Source: Mucilaginibacter yixingensis | GTDB lineage: Bacteria; Bacteroidota; Bacteroidia; Sphingobacteriales; Sphingobacteriaceae | NCBI RefSeq assembly: GCF_041080815.1 | Contig: NZ_CP160205.1 | Coordinates: 4,154,001-4,218,000, forward strand | Direction: 5' to 3' | Length of the DNA: 64,000 nucleotides | Shown here: piece after piece, positions 1 to 8,533 of the stretch | Numbering within the stretch: position 1 is the stretch's first letter | Layout of the letters: every line of letters begins with the position of its first letter | The notes under the pieces: generated by a model | What the model was told of the DNA's origin: nothing | The model's input: the letters and a program-made list of their open reading frames with translations, nothing else | Databases searched by the model: none | Translations under genes and position numbers: made by a program

Positions 1-507
1 TTCCACCTGTCACAAGGTCGTGCCGGTTTCTGGGCAGGCATCTTCGGGTCAATGAACCTGTTTGCACGTGCACTAGGCGGTATCGTATCAGACAAAGTGG
101 GTAAAAAACACGGTATGCGCGGCAAAGGCCTGTTACTGGCCGGTGTGCTGTTACTGGAAGGCTGCGGGCTGATCTTGTTTGCTCAAGCCGGTTCATTAAT
201 GGTAGCCATTATTTCAATGCTAACTTTCGCGCTGTTCCTTAAAATGTCTAACGGTGCTACTTACGGCATTGTGCCTTTTGTAAACCAGAAAAATGTAGGC
301 CTGGTAAGCGGCATTGTTGGTGCGGGCGGTAACCTGGGCGGCATGCTGTTTGGCTTCCTGTTCAAATCAAGCACCATTACTTATGTACAGGCCTTCACTT
401 ACATCGGCTATACGGTTATCGCGGTATCATTAATTGTATTGATCACCCGTTTCCGTAAACAAACAGCCGAAGAAACCGAAAGTAAAACTGCGTTAGCAAC
501 TGCTTAA
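1..507 (+). CDS. narK: NarK-type nitrate/nitrite MFS transporter, C-terminal part (5' end outside window)
   Basis: The frame is open from base 1, so the gene starts upstream and only about 168 C-terminal residues are seen. Visible are the loop ARALGGIVSDKVGKK with the downstream MRGK, several hydrophobic helices, and GLVSGIVGAGGNLGG, which matches the glycine-rich nitrate signature of the NarK/NrtP (NNP) family of the major facilitator superfamily. The protein would sit in the inner membrane and import nitrate and/or export nitrite. It lies 18 bp before a nitrate reductase gene on the same strand, which supports nitrate uptake for assimilation. The direction of transport cannot be settled from this fragment. 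Confidence 0.88.
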   Translation, partial: FHLSQGRAGFWAGIFGSMNLFARALGGIVSDKVGKKHGMRGKGLLLAGVLLLEGCGLILFAQAGSLMVAIISMLTFALFLKMSNGATYGIVPFVNQKNVGLVSGIVGAGGNLGGMLFGFLFKSSTITYVQAFTYIGYTVIAVSLIVLITRFRKQTAEETESKTALATA

Positions 508-525
508 TATTAAACAATACAGATC

Positions 526-3500
526 ATGTCATCCTCTGCCAAACATAACGAAACTTACACCTCAACCTGCTGCTATTGCGGCGTGGGTTGCGGCGTGGTA
601 GTGAAGAAGGAAAAAAATGGCTCCATCAGCGTTGAGGGTGATAAAAACTACCCGGTAAACAAGGGGATGTTGTGCAGCAAAGGCATGAATCTGCATTATA
701 CCGTTAATGATAAAACCGACCGGCTGCTGTACCCGCAAATGCGTTACAACAAAAGCATGCCCCTTAAAAGGGTGAGCTGGGATGATGCGCTTGACCGCAC
801 AGCAGCCGTTTTTAAAACATTTATAGACAAATACGGACCAGAATCGGTAGCGTTTTATGCTTCTGGCCAATGTTTAACCGAGGAGTATTATGTTGTTAAT
901 AAACTGATTAAAGGTTTTATTGGCAGCAATAATATCGATACCAACTCGCGCTTGTGCATGAGTAGCGCGGTGGCGGCTTACAAGATGGCCCTTGGTGAAG
1001 ACAGTGTGCCTTTATGCTATGACGATATTGAACTGGCCGACTTATTTTTGGTAACCGGAGCCAACCCGGCCTGGTGTCATCCTATTTTATGGCGACGGGT
1101 AGAGGCGCACAAAGCGGCCAACCCAAACGTAAAAATCATAGTGGTTGACCCGCGCGCTACAGACACCTGCAGCGTGGCCGATCTGCACCTGCAGATCAAT
1201 CCCGGAACTGATATTACTTTAAACCATGCCATTGGCCGGTTATTGATTGAGAACGGCGATATCGATATCGAATTTATCCGCAATCATGCCGAGGGTTTTG
1301 AGCAATACAGTAAACTAGTTTTCCAACGCACGCTGAGCGAGTCTGCCAAGATATGTGGGGTATCTGAAGCAGACCTTCGCCTGGCTGCGCAATACATCGG
1401 CGAAGCCAAAGGTTTCATTACCATGTGGACCATGGGTTTGAACCAAAGCTCTGTTGGTGTAAATAAAAATTTGAGTTTGATTAACCTCAATCTCATTACC
1501 GGCCATATTGGCAAACCGGGTTCTGGCCCGTTATCACTAACCGGTCAGCCCAATGCAATGGGCGGTCGCGAGGTAGGCGGATTGGCTAACCTGTTACCTG
1601 CCCACCGTAACCTGAACAACCCGCTGCACCGCGAGGAAGTTCAGAAATTCTGGGGCGGCAAACCTATCGATCCAAAACCTGGACTGACTGCCACCGAAAT
1701 GTTCGAGGCGCTGGAAAGCGGTAAGCTGAAAGCCATCTGGATTATGTGCACCAACCCACTCACCAGTTTGCCAAACGTGCGACTGGCCGAGGCTGCTTTG
1801 AAAAAAGCCAAGTTTGTGGTGGTGCAAGAGGTGAGCAACAAGCCCGAAACATTGGCTTATGCCGATGTAATTCTACCGGCTGCGGCCTGGGCCGAGAAAG
1901 AAGGCACCATGACCAATTCAGAGCGTCGTATCAGTTATCTCAACAAAGTTGTAGATGCTCCGGGCGAGGCACTGCCTGATGCCGAGATCATCTGCCGCTT
2001 TGCACGTAAAATGGGCTTTAAAGGTTTTGACTACAAAACCCCGGCTGATATTTATGCCGAGCACGTGCGCCTGACAACCAAAACCAATATTGATATTGGC
2101 GGCCTGAGTCACGAGGTAATTAAAGAGCAACGCTCCGTACAATGGCCTTACAAAAAGAAAACCAAACTGGGCGGTACGCCACGCCTGTTTGCCGATAAAG
2201 ATTTTTATACCCCATCGCGCAAAGCCATCATCCACCCGGTGCCTGATGCGCTGAACAGCGAGATGCCTGATAAAGATTATCCGTTTGTGCTCACCACCGG
2301 CCGCATCCGCGATCAGTGGCATACCATGAGCAAAACGGGCAAGGTAAACAAGCTGAATCAGCACTTAAGTGAGTCATTCATCGAGATCCATCCGGAGGAT
2401 GCCGAGACGTTGGGCCTGAACGAGGGCGATGTCACCATCATCACCTCTCGTCGCGGCGAAGTGCGCATAAAAGCCAAGATCACCACTACCATAAAAAAGG
2501 GCGTGGTTTTCATCCCAATGCACTGGGGTAAGATTTTGGGCAGCGATTTAAATCGTGCCAACAACGTGACCAGTGATGCGCTTGACCCGATCTCTAAAGA
2601 ACCTGATTTTAAATTCTGCGCGGTTAACCTGCAGAAGTTTAAGAAACCGTTCCAACGGATTGTGGTGATTGGCGCCGGCGCCGGGGCTTACGGTTTTGTA
2701 AAATCATACCGCGAGCTGAACCCGGATGATCGGATTACCATCTTCAGTAAAGAGAATTTTCCGTTCTACAACCGCGTACAGCTACCCGATTACATTAGCG
2801 GCGAGCAAGCCTGGGAACAACTCGTTAAAATGAAAGACGAGGAAGAACCCGGCTACAAAATTAGCCTGCTGCGTGGGGTTAGTGTTGAAAAAGTTGACAG
2901 ACAAAAGAAACAGGTGACCGACTCGCGCGGCATCGTTACACCATATGATATTTTGATTATGGCTACCGGCAGTCGGTCGGCTATGCCCAAAAATGTCCCA
3001 CTACTTCCAGGGATATTCAGTATGCGTAGTCGCACTGACGCCGATAGCTTTAAGAAACACGTGCCAAAAAATGGTCACGTAGTAATAGTTGGCGGCGGTT
3101 TGCTGGGTTTGGAAATGGCAGCCTCTCTGCGTGAGATTGGCATGCGCATCACCATCATTCAGCGTACGTCAAGGTTCCTGAACCGCCAGTTAGACGTGCT
3201 GGGCAGCCAGTTACTGCACGAGGAAATGGTTGACCAGGGTTGTGATATTTATTATGACGATGAGGTACAGCTGTTCTACGGCCGCTCAAAACTAACCGGC
3301 ATTGGCTTACGCAGCGGCAGGAAAATTGATTGCGATGCCATGATCATTGCCATTGGTACCACCCCTAACCTGGAACTGGCCCGTGATTGCGGTCTGGAAA
3401 TTAAGCGCGGTGTGGTAGTAAACGAACGCCTGCAAACCAGCGACCCTGACATTTATGCTATTGGCGAGATTGCCGAGTTTGAAGGGACCCTGTACGGTAT

Positions 3501-4047
3501 CACCGCCGCTGCAGAGCAGCAGGCTGCCGTGGTAGCCGGCTTTATGAACGGCGATATTGGCAGCTATTATAAAGGCAGCCTGTTCATGAACATCATCAAG
3601 ATTCACGGTTTCGACCTGTGCAGCATCGGTCTGCCCGAATGCCCGGACGATCCGGAATATGAAGAAGTGGTGTTTATTGATAAGGCCAAGCGCTATTATA
3701 AAAAGTGTATCATTCACCAGGATAAGCTGGTGGGCACCATCCTCATCGGCGACAAAGGCGAGTTCCTCGAATTTAAAGAACTGATTGCCAAGAAAACCGA
3801 ACTGAGCGAGAAACGCCTGCAACTGTTACGCAGCGGCAACAAGGCCGACCCGGTATTAGGCAAGCTGGTTTGTAGCTGTAACAATGTGGGCAGCGAGAAC
3901 ATCGGCAAAAAAGTGGCCGAAGGTTGCCACAGCATGGCCGATCTTTGCGCTGCTACCGGCGCTGGTACCGGCTGCGGTTCATGCCGCCCGGAGGTTAAAA
4001 GATTGCTGGAAGAAGGATTGAAAAAATTGACCGAAAAGGTATCATAA
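526..4047 (+). CDS. nasA: Assimilatory nitrate reductase: molybdopterin catalytic unit fused to FAD/NAD(P)H and [2Fe-2S] modules
   Basis: This 1173-residue protein joins three modules. Residues 1-60 hold a [4Fe-4S] site (C15, C18, C22, C50). Residues about 60-690 form the molybdopterin oxidoreductase and dinucleotide-binding domains; the motif LTTGRIRDQWHTM near 585 is typical. From about 711 (RIVVIGAGAGAYG) to 1010 there is a pyridine-nucleotide-disulfide oxidoreductase fold with a second GxGxxG (VIVGGGLLGLE near 850), as in NasB/NirB. Residues about 1113-1155 are a BFD-like [2Fe-2S] domain with CSC and CGSC. Electrons probably flow from NAD(P)H through FAD to the Mo cofactor, reducing nitrate to nitrite in the cytosol. 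No signal peptide is seen, which fits assimilation. Classical systems split these modules over separate subunits. The substrate is inferred from family and the NarK neighbour. Confidence 0.85.
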   Translation: MSSSAKHNETYTSTCCYCGVGCGVVVKKEKNGSISVEGDKNYPVNKGMLCSKGMNLHYTVNDKTDRLLYPQMRYNKSMPLKRVSWDDALDRTAAVFKTFIDKYGPESVAFYASGQCLTEEYYVVNKLIKGFIGSNNIDTNSRLCMSSAVAAYKMALGEDSVPLCYDDIELADLFLVTGANPAWCHPILWRRVEAHKAANPNVKIIVVDPRATDTCSVADLHLQINPGTDITLNHAIGRLLIENGDIDIEFIRNHAEGFEQYSKLVFQRTLSESAKICGVSEADLRLAAQYIGEAKGFITMWTMGLNQSSVGVNKNLSLINLNLITGHIGKPGSGPLSLTGQPNAMGGREVGGLANLLPAHRNLNNPLHREEVQKFWGGKPIDPKPGLTATEMFEALESGKLKAIWIMCTNPLTSLPNVRLAEAALKKAKFVVVQEVSNKPETLAYADVILPAAAWAEKEGTMTNSERRISYLNKVVDAPGEALPDAEIICRFARKMGFKGFDYKTPADIYAEHVRLTTKTNIDIGGLSHEVIKEQRSVQWPYKKKTKLGGTPRLFADKDFYTPSRKAIIHPVPDALNSEMPDKDYPFVLTTGRIRDQWHTMSKTGKVNKLNQHLSESFIEIHPEDAETLGLNEGDVTIITSRRGEVRIKAKITTTIKKGVVFIPMHWGKILGSDLNRANNVTSDALDPISKEPDFKFCAVNLQKFKKPFQRIVVIGAGAGAYGFVKSYRELNPDDRITIFSKENFPFYNRVQLPDYISGEQAWEQLVKMKDEEEPGYKISLLRGVSVEKVDRQKKQVTDSRGIVTPYDILIMATGSRSAMPKNVPLLPGIFSMRSRTDADSFKKHVPKNGHVVIVGGGLLGLEMAASLREIGMRITIIQRTSRFLNRQLDVLGSQLLHEEMVDQGCDIYYDDEVQLFYGRSKLTGIGLRSGRKIDCDAMIIAIGTTPNLELARDCGLEIKRGVVVNERLQTSDPDIYAIGEIAEFEGTLYGITAAAEQQAAVVAGFMNGDIGSYYKGSLFMNIIKIHGFDLCSIGLPECPDDPEYEEVVFIDKAKRYYKKCIIHQDKLVGTILIGDKGEFLEFKELIAKKTELSEKRLQLLRSGNKADPVLGKLVCSCNNVGSENIGKKVAEGCHSMADLCAATGAGTGCGSCRPEVKRLLEEGLKKLTEKVS

Positions 4048-4164
4048 AGTATTTGACAAAAGGGTTGTCATATTAAACTTGCCGAAACTTGTGCGTGGGG
4101 TCACTCTGCATTAATCCCCGCGCCCTCGGCAGGTCAAGGCTGACAGCACAGGAAAGGAGCATAT
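4048..4164 (+). promoter_or_regulatory. Putative structured 5' leader RNA of unknown class
   Basis: The 117-bp gap can fold extensively. TGACA (4054-4058) pairs with TGTCA (4066-4070). CTTGCCGA (4078-4085) pairs with TCGGCAGG (4126-4133). Inside it GCGTGGGG (4093-4100) pairs with CCCCGCGC (4116-4123) over 8 bp including one G-U, with a 15-nt loop. GTCA (4133-4136) can pair with TGAC (4141-4144). A clear AAGGAG (4153-4158) lies 6 nt before the ATG, unusual for this window, so the leader may control ribosome access. There is no T-run, so it is not a simple terminator. I could not match it to a riboswitch class I know. Confidence 0.5.
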
Positions 4165-5604
4165 ATGAGCGAGCATTTGATCAAAGTAAACTTACCGGGC
4201 GGTTTCGTATCAGCCGGCGATTTGTATGAGTTGCTCCTGATTGCCGAAAACGCGGGTGCAACCAACGTGCGCTTTGGTAACCGGCAGCAGCTATTTTTCT
4301 CTATCGCCGCAGATATGCTGGACGATCTGGATACAGACATGCTGCGTGCCGGCGTAGAGTATGAAGTGGATGCCGATGAATACCCGAACATCATCAGCTC
4401 TTACGTATGCGATAGCATTTTTACGCATGACAGTTGGTTGAAAGAAGGTCTTTACCGTGATATTTTTGACTCGTTCAACTATCAGCCTAAACTAAAGATC
4501 AACCTGATTGATCGCTTTCAGAGCTTTGTGCCCTTCTTTAGCGGCAACTTCAACTTCATTAGTTCCGAGGTAAGCAACTATTGGTACCTGTACGTACGCT
4601 TTCCAAAAAGCAATCAGTTTTATTGCTGGCCATCGCTAATTTATACTGAGGATATACCGGTGATCAGCAAAAAGATCGAGACCGTGATCCTGAAAAACAA
4701 AGGACTGTTCTACAGCACTGCCCATGCCGATGAGCAACTGCTCTATGATATGGTTAGCAAAGGCTCAGACCAGCATCACCAACCCGTTACCCAGGCCCTG
4801 CAACTACCTGATTTTTATTTACCTTACTATGAGGGCTTTAACCGCTATGCCAATAAATACTGGCTGGGTGTTTACCGTCGTAACGAGCTGTTCCCGATTG
4901 ATTTTTTGAAGGATGTATGTAACCAATGTATCCGCAACCGCATCGGACAAATCTATACCACGCCATGGAAATCAATCCTGGTTAAAGGTATAGACCCTAA
5001 CCACCGGAATGATTGGGGATCGATCCTGGATAAATACCGATTGAGCGTTCGCCATGCCTCTAATGAGTTGAACTGGCAGATTGAAGATATTTGTCCGGAA
5101 GGCCTGGAACTAAAACAGCAACTGGTCCGCATTTTTGAGGAGGCCGATCTGCGTACTTATCGCCTGTGCTTTGCCATCAAAACACGACCTAAAACCGGAT
5201 TGATGGGTTCGGTCATTATCAAAACTGAGCCATCAGGCACTTATAAAATTCAGCATACCGATAACTTTAACCCGAACTCAAAAACCTACATCACCTATCG
5301 CCGCCGGGTTAAACAAGATGATCTGGCGGGGGAGCTAATGGCTTTGTGCGATAGCTATTACAGCATCTCTAATAAGCCCGATTTTGCAGCGGTAGCTACC
5401 AGCGACAAAGAGGCACCAGCAATTGCACCAAAACTCATTCATCAGTGCCGCAACTGCAAAACTTTGTATGATAGCGATTACGGCGATGAGTTCAATAACG
5501 TAGCACCGGGCACCGCATTTGAAGACCTGAGTGATGATTATTGTTGCCCGGTTTGTGATTCGGGCAAGGAATGTTTTGAAGCGATAGAGGCTATAGCGGT
5601 TTGA
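4165..5604 (+). CDS. Sulfite/nitrite-reductase-like protein with C-terminal rubredoxin domain
   Basis: The 479-residue protein begins with IKVNLPGGFVSAGDLYELL...GATNVRFGNRQQLFFS, which resembles the ferredoxin-like half domain of nitrite/sulfite reductases; a second similar segment (RIGQIYTTPWKSILVKGI) follows near residue 255. I do not see the C-x5-C...C-x3-C motif that binds the siroheme-linked [4Fe-4S] cluster in active enzymes. The last 55 residues are a rubredoxin with C428-x2-C431 and C461-x2-C464 (CPVC). Most likely it is an electron-transfer partner for the adjoining nitrate/nitrite reductases, not a reductase itself. ATG 4165 is supported by the strong ribosome site AAGGAG. Role is inferred from domain content and its place after the nitrate reductase. 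Confidence 0.65.
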   Translation: MSEHLIKVNLPGGFVSAGDLYELLLIAENAGATNVRFGNRQQLFFSIAADMLDDLDTDMLRAGVEYEVDADEYPNIISSYVCDSIFTHDSWLKEGLYRDIFDSFNYQPKLKINLIDRFQSFVPFFSGNFNFISSEVSNYWYLYVRFPKSNQFYCWPSLIYTEDIPVISKKIETVILKNKGLFYSTAHADEQLLYDMVSKGSDQHHQPVTQALQLPDFYLPYYEGFNRYANKYWLGVYRRNELFPIDFLKDVCNQCIRNRIGQIYTTPWKSILVKGIDPNHRNDWGSILDKYRLSVRHASNELNWQIEDICPEGLELKQQLVRIFEEADLRTYRLCFAIKTRPKTGLMGSVIIKTEPSGTYKIQHTDNFNPNSKTYITYRRRVKQDDLAGELMALCDSYYSISNKPDFAAVATSDKEAPAIAPKLIHQCRNCKTLYDSDYGDEFNNVAPGTAFEDLSDDYCCPVCDSGKECFEAIEAIAV

Positions 5605-5632
5605 TTATAGAACGCTTGTAGCATTCTTTGTT

Positions 5633-5750
5633 GCAGTCGCTCGGCTCCAGCCGAGTGACGACTATTGCCTGGCCTGTGTATGTTAACCATAGCTTGCCGG
5701 CGGCCAGAGGCCGCGAGATAGATGTCACTCGGCTGGAGCCGAGCGACTGC
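5633..5750. repeat. 118-bp palindromic intergenic element (27-bp perfect terminal arms)
   Basis: Positions 5633-5659 and 5724-5750 are perfect reverse complements. Each arm contains its own small palindrome (CTCGGCTCCAGCCGAG), and the centre has GCGGCC-AGA-GGCCGC (5700-5714). It lies between the convergent ends of the rubredoxin-fusion gene and DUF4202, so it could end transcription in both directions, although no T-run follows. The form resembles a REP/BIME-like or miniature inverted-repeat element. Confidence 0.85.
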
Positions 5751-5772
5751 GTAAAAGAAGCTTTTCAGAAGG

Positions 5773-6366
5773 CTACTTCATCTTCCCCAGCGCCTGCTTA
5801 ATCAAATCTAAACCACCTTCGCTGTAGGGCAATTTCAGCGCAAAGCCATGACCGTGCGCGTCCATTTTCAATAAAGATTTATAGAGGATAGTCACCATCT
5901 TCTCGGGGTCATTAGCATATTTCTGACGAAATTCTTCATACTGATACTGCAGGAACACCAAACAAAGTGCATTCTCTATGGTCTGCACATCGGCATCAAC
6001 CTTGATCTTTTTCTTGAGGAGGATCTGGGTAACACGGTCTATAATTTCATCCGTATAACCTGCCTGCTTCATTAGGCGACTGGTAGTTTCGGCATGATGT
6101 AGGGCCAGGTCTTTGCGCCATTTCAGATAGGCTTCGCGGCCATCAGGGTAACTTTCGCGCGGCATTTCCCAGCGACCGATATGCTGGCTGCGGGAGGCCA
6201 GTAAAAGCTCTTCGCTGGCGTGCGGGTCTAATTCGCGCACCCAGTCAAATAGTTTTATAGCAAAGAAATATTCTTGCCGATAGTCTTGTCCCTCCCACTC
6301 AAAAAAGCGCGGGTCTTGTTGGTTATATTCGTCAAAAAGTTTGAAAGCGATGTCCAGGTTGTCCAT
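5773..6366 (-). CDS. DUF4202 family protein
   Basis: The 197-residue soluble protein matches the DUF4202 family as I remember it: N-terminal LDIAFKLFDEYNQQDP, the central SRSQHIGRWEMPRESYP, and KDLALHHAETTSRLM. The conserved histidines (QHIGRW and LHHAE) suggest a metal-binding helical site like HD-type proteins, but this is inference. The family has no established function. It stands alone: a palindrome separates it from the nitrate genes and a 48-bp gap from the response regulator. Upstream on the minus strand TAATTTG precedes the ATG by a few bases, a near match to the phylum's -7 element. Confidence 0.7.
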   Translation of the reverse strand: MDNLDIAFKLFDEYNQQDPRFFEWEGQDYRQEYFFAIKLFDWVRELDPHASEELLLASRSQHIGRWEMPRESYPDGREAYLKWRKDLALHHAETTSRLMKQAGYTDEIIDRVTQILLKKKIKVDADVQTIENALCLVFLQYQYEEFRQKYANDPEKMVTILYKSLLKMDAHGHGFALKLPYSEGGLDLIKQALGKMK

Positions 6367-6414
6367 GCTACAAATTACCGATTTTTCTGCAATAAGTCAA
6401 TAACCTGTTACCTA

Positions 6415-7059
6415 TTATTCTAGCTGATAGATCTTGTTTTTGATGGCATAAAGCACCAATCCAGAGCGGGTCTTCAAATTCAACTTCTGGAACAACGATT
6501 CACGGTAGTTATCAACCGTGCGGGGGCTTACAAACATCTGCTCGGCAATTTCTTTGTAGGTCAATTCAGAGCAGCAGAGTTTTAGAAAATCCACTTCGCG
6601 GGTGGTCAGTTTCAATCCCTCGTCATTAGCCACGCTCCGAATCAGCTTGCCCGATACAATCTCATTAATATAAACCCCTTTTTGGGCCAGGGTTTTAATG
6701 GCCTCCAGCAACTCGCGAGGCTTTAGCTGTTTGAGTACATATCCGCTGGCACCGCTTTTAATCATGTTGATTACTGCGGCATCATCCTCATACATGCTCA
6801 GCGCCAGCACCAATATTTGCGGGTGATTCTGCTTTACCCACCGGGTGGTGTCATAACCATCCATCACCGGCATATTAATGTCCATCAAAATCACCTGCGG
6901 ATGTTCGTGCTTTTGCAGCATTTGCTGTAGCTGCTTGCCATTTTCGGCCTCAAACACCAGTTCCAGTTCATCAAACTCTTTCATCAGCATGGCTACCCCA
7001 TGTCTGAAAAGGGCATGATCATCAACAATTGCTATTTTAATGGGGGCGTCTGTAGTCAT
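6415..7059 (-). CDS. NarL/FixJ-family response regulator with LuxR HTH
   Basis: The 214-residue protein has an N-terminal receiver domain (acidic pair DD13-14, phospho-acceptor D60 in VILMDINMP, conserved lysine in GYVLK) and a C-terminal LuxR-type helix-turn-helix at about 151-200 (LTTREVDFLKLCC...YKEIAEQMFVSPRTVDNYRESL). It would bind DNA once phosphorylated. The gene starts 2 bp after the stop of the histidine kinase gene, so the two form one two-component system. The target genes are not visible; the nitrate genes about 1 kb away are a possible but unproven target. Confidence 0.93.
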   Translation of the reverse strand: MTTDAPIKIAIVDDHALFRHGVAMLMKEFDELELVFEAENGKQLQQMLQKHEHPQVILMDINMPVMDGYDTTRWVKQNHPQILVLALSMYEDDAAVINMIKSGASGYVLKQLKPRELLEAIKTLAQKGVYINEIVSGKLIRSVANDEGLKLTTREVDFLKLCCSELTYKEIAEQMFVSPRTVDNYRESLFQKLNLKTRSGLVLYAIKNKIYQLE

Positions 7060-7061
7060 TT

Positions 7062-7847
7062 TTATGGATAAGGAATATAAATTTCAAGGGTACTACCATT
7101 GCCTGGTGACGAAGTAATCTTCAGCTCGCCGCCAATAATGCTGGCTCGCTTGCGCATACCATGCAGGCCCATGCCCTTTTTGTCTGGCGAGAGCAGTTCT
7201 GGTTCGAAGCCCTTGCCATTATCGGCAATGGTTAGTCGCATCTGCTCGGAAGTATAATGTAATTTGATGCTAATTTCGGTGGCTTCTGCGTGTTTAATGA
7301 TATTGTTAAGCACCTCCTGCACAATCCGGAAAACGAAGAGATCTTTATCGGCATCGCGCCCTCCTGCAGGTTGCGTGTTACCCTCGTAACTCACCCTGTA
7401 TCGGCCCGAGCGTTCAATCCAGGTAATTTCCTGGTTAATAGCTTTATCTAAACCGGCGGCAATGGCTTGCTCGCCATGCAGTAATCGGCCTAACTGGCGT
7501 AGTTCTTTAATAGACCTGCCGGTCAAATCAATCGCTGCATCAATCTTGTTTTGTATTTTACCCTGATCATCCAGCTCAATAGAGCCAAGGGTGAGCGCGG
7601 TAAGACTTAACAGCTGACCAATACTATCATGCAGATCGGCACCCACGGTTTGCATGGTTTGTTCCTGCACCTCCATCTGGGTTTTTACAATTTCCTCTTC
7701 AAATGCTAATTTCATTGCTACTTTTTCTGTGTGATGGCGCTTTTTGCGCTGGTTGTAAATAATGATATAGACTATAAGAAAGCAGGGGGCAATTAAAAAT
7801 ACAAGCGTTGCTAAGACGAGTAGTCCGGGGAGGTTTTTATCAGCCAT
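7062..7847 (-). CDS. HisKA_3-type sensor histidine kinase (NarX/LiaS subclass core)
   Basis: The 261-residue kinase has one membrane helix (about 8-32), a short coiled segment, the phospho-acceptor H73 in ADLHDSIGQLLSL, and an HATPase_c domain with N-box (FRIVQEVLNNIIKHAE, 173-188), G1 (DNGKGF, 209-214) and G2 (GMGLHGMRKRA, 225-235). There is no periplasmic sensor domain, so the signal probably comes from inside, from the membrane, or from the overlapping upstream membrane protein. Its ATG (7847) lies 37 bp inside the end of that gene, and the regulator follows directly. Confidence 0.93.
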   Translation of the reverse strand: MADKNLPGLLVLATLVFLIAPCFLIVYIIIYNQRKKRHHTEKVAMKLAFEEEIVKTQMEVQEQTMQTVGADLHDSIGQLLSLTALTLGSIELDDQGKIQNKIDAAIDLTGRSIKELRQLGRLLHGEQAIAAGLDKAINQEITWIERSGRYRVSYEGNTQPAGGRDADKDLFVFRIVQEVLNNIIKHAEATEISIKLHYTSEQMRLTIADNGKGFEPELLSPDKKGMGLHGMRKRASIIGGELKITSSPGNGSTLEIYIPYP

Positions 7848-8515
7848 TTTTTACACACAAATGCATAGCTCCAGCATCCGTAAAGCAGGAGGTTCAGTAC
7901 GGCGTAAATATAGCCAGTTATGTAACGTCTCGGCGCAACAATTAATAATGATAATCTTTCTGTGATTTGATCAAAAAATATGCTGATAACGGTGCTTCCA
8001 AAGTAAAAGAACAGCACACCCGCTACCCACCAAAATGGCGGGTAAACTTTAAGATCATAAAAAGCATCGGCCTTTAATAAATGATAAAAATAAACAAGCC
8101 CATAAAGGATAAAAATAATAGCCGCAATGGTTGCTGTTATATGGAAACCAAGCATGATGCCGCGCGTTGCCAGCTCATAACCAAAACTTGCAACAATTAA
8201 AACCAGCCCGCCAATAATGACGGGCCGGCTGTTAAAGTACATTTTAAAAAGGTTATTAAACATTAGCGAAATGAAGCTTGCTTCTACAATTCCAAAAATA
8301 TTATATAGCCAAACGTTAGAGTGCGCCATTGACGGACTAATGCGGTACAGCGCTTTCAAATAAGCCCCTGTAAATTCTACCACACAGGTCAACAGCATAA
8401 AAAACACCATGCTGCGCCAGGCAACGTTTTTATCTTTAGTAAGACAAAACAACGTTACTATAAAGCATACCAGTTCTGATACGGTATTGAATGTAAATAG
8501 CTTTAATATGATCAT
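7811..8515 (-). CDS. Polytopic membrane protein of unknown function, paired with the histidine kinase
   Basis: The 234-residue protein has about six or seven hydrophobic helices and no soluble domain. I do not recognise a named family. Similar small polytopic proteins often precede soluble-core HisKA_3 kinases in Bacteroidetes. The end of the gene overlaps the kinase start by 37 bp, implying translational coupling and probably a shared function; it could be the missing sensor module. It is preceded by the lipoprotein gene 18 bp upstream, so all four genes may form one transcript. Confidence 0.7.
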   Translation of the reverse strand: MIILKLFTFNTVSELVCFIVTLFCLTKDKNVAWRSMVFFMLLTCVVEFTGAYLKALYRISPSMAHSNVWLYNIFGIVEASFISLMFNNLFKMYFNSRPVIIGGLVLIVASFGYELATRGIMLGFHITATIAAIIFILYGLVYFYHLLKADAFYDLKVYPPFWWVAGVLFFYFGSTVISIFFDQITERLSLLIVAPRRYITGYIYAVLNLLLYGCWSYAFVCKKWLIKTSPDYSS

Positions 8516-8533
8516 TTCTCTGAAAACGTTTAA

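Noticed and set aside
4048-4164. Cobalamin, Moco, TPP or SAM riboswitch before the rubredoxin-fusion gene
   Set aside because: The conserved cores of these classes are not present; only stems and a ribosome site are seen.
5633-5750. CRISPR repeat or phage attachment site
   Set aside because: There is one palindrome, no regularly spaced copies and no integrase or cas gene.
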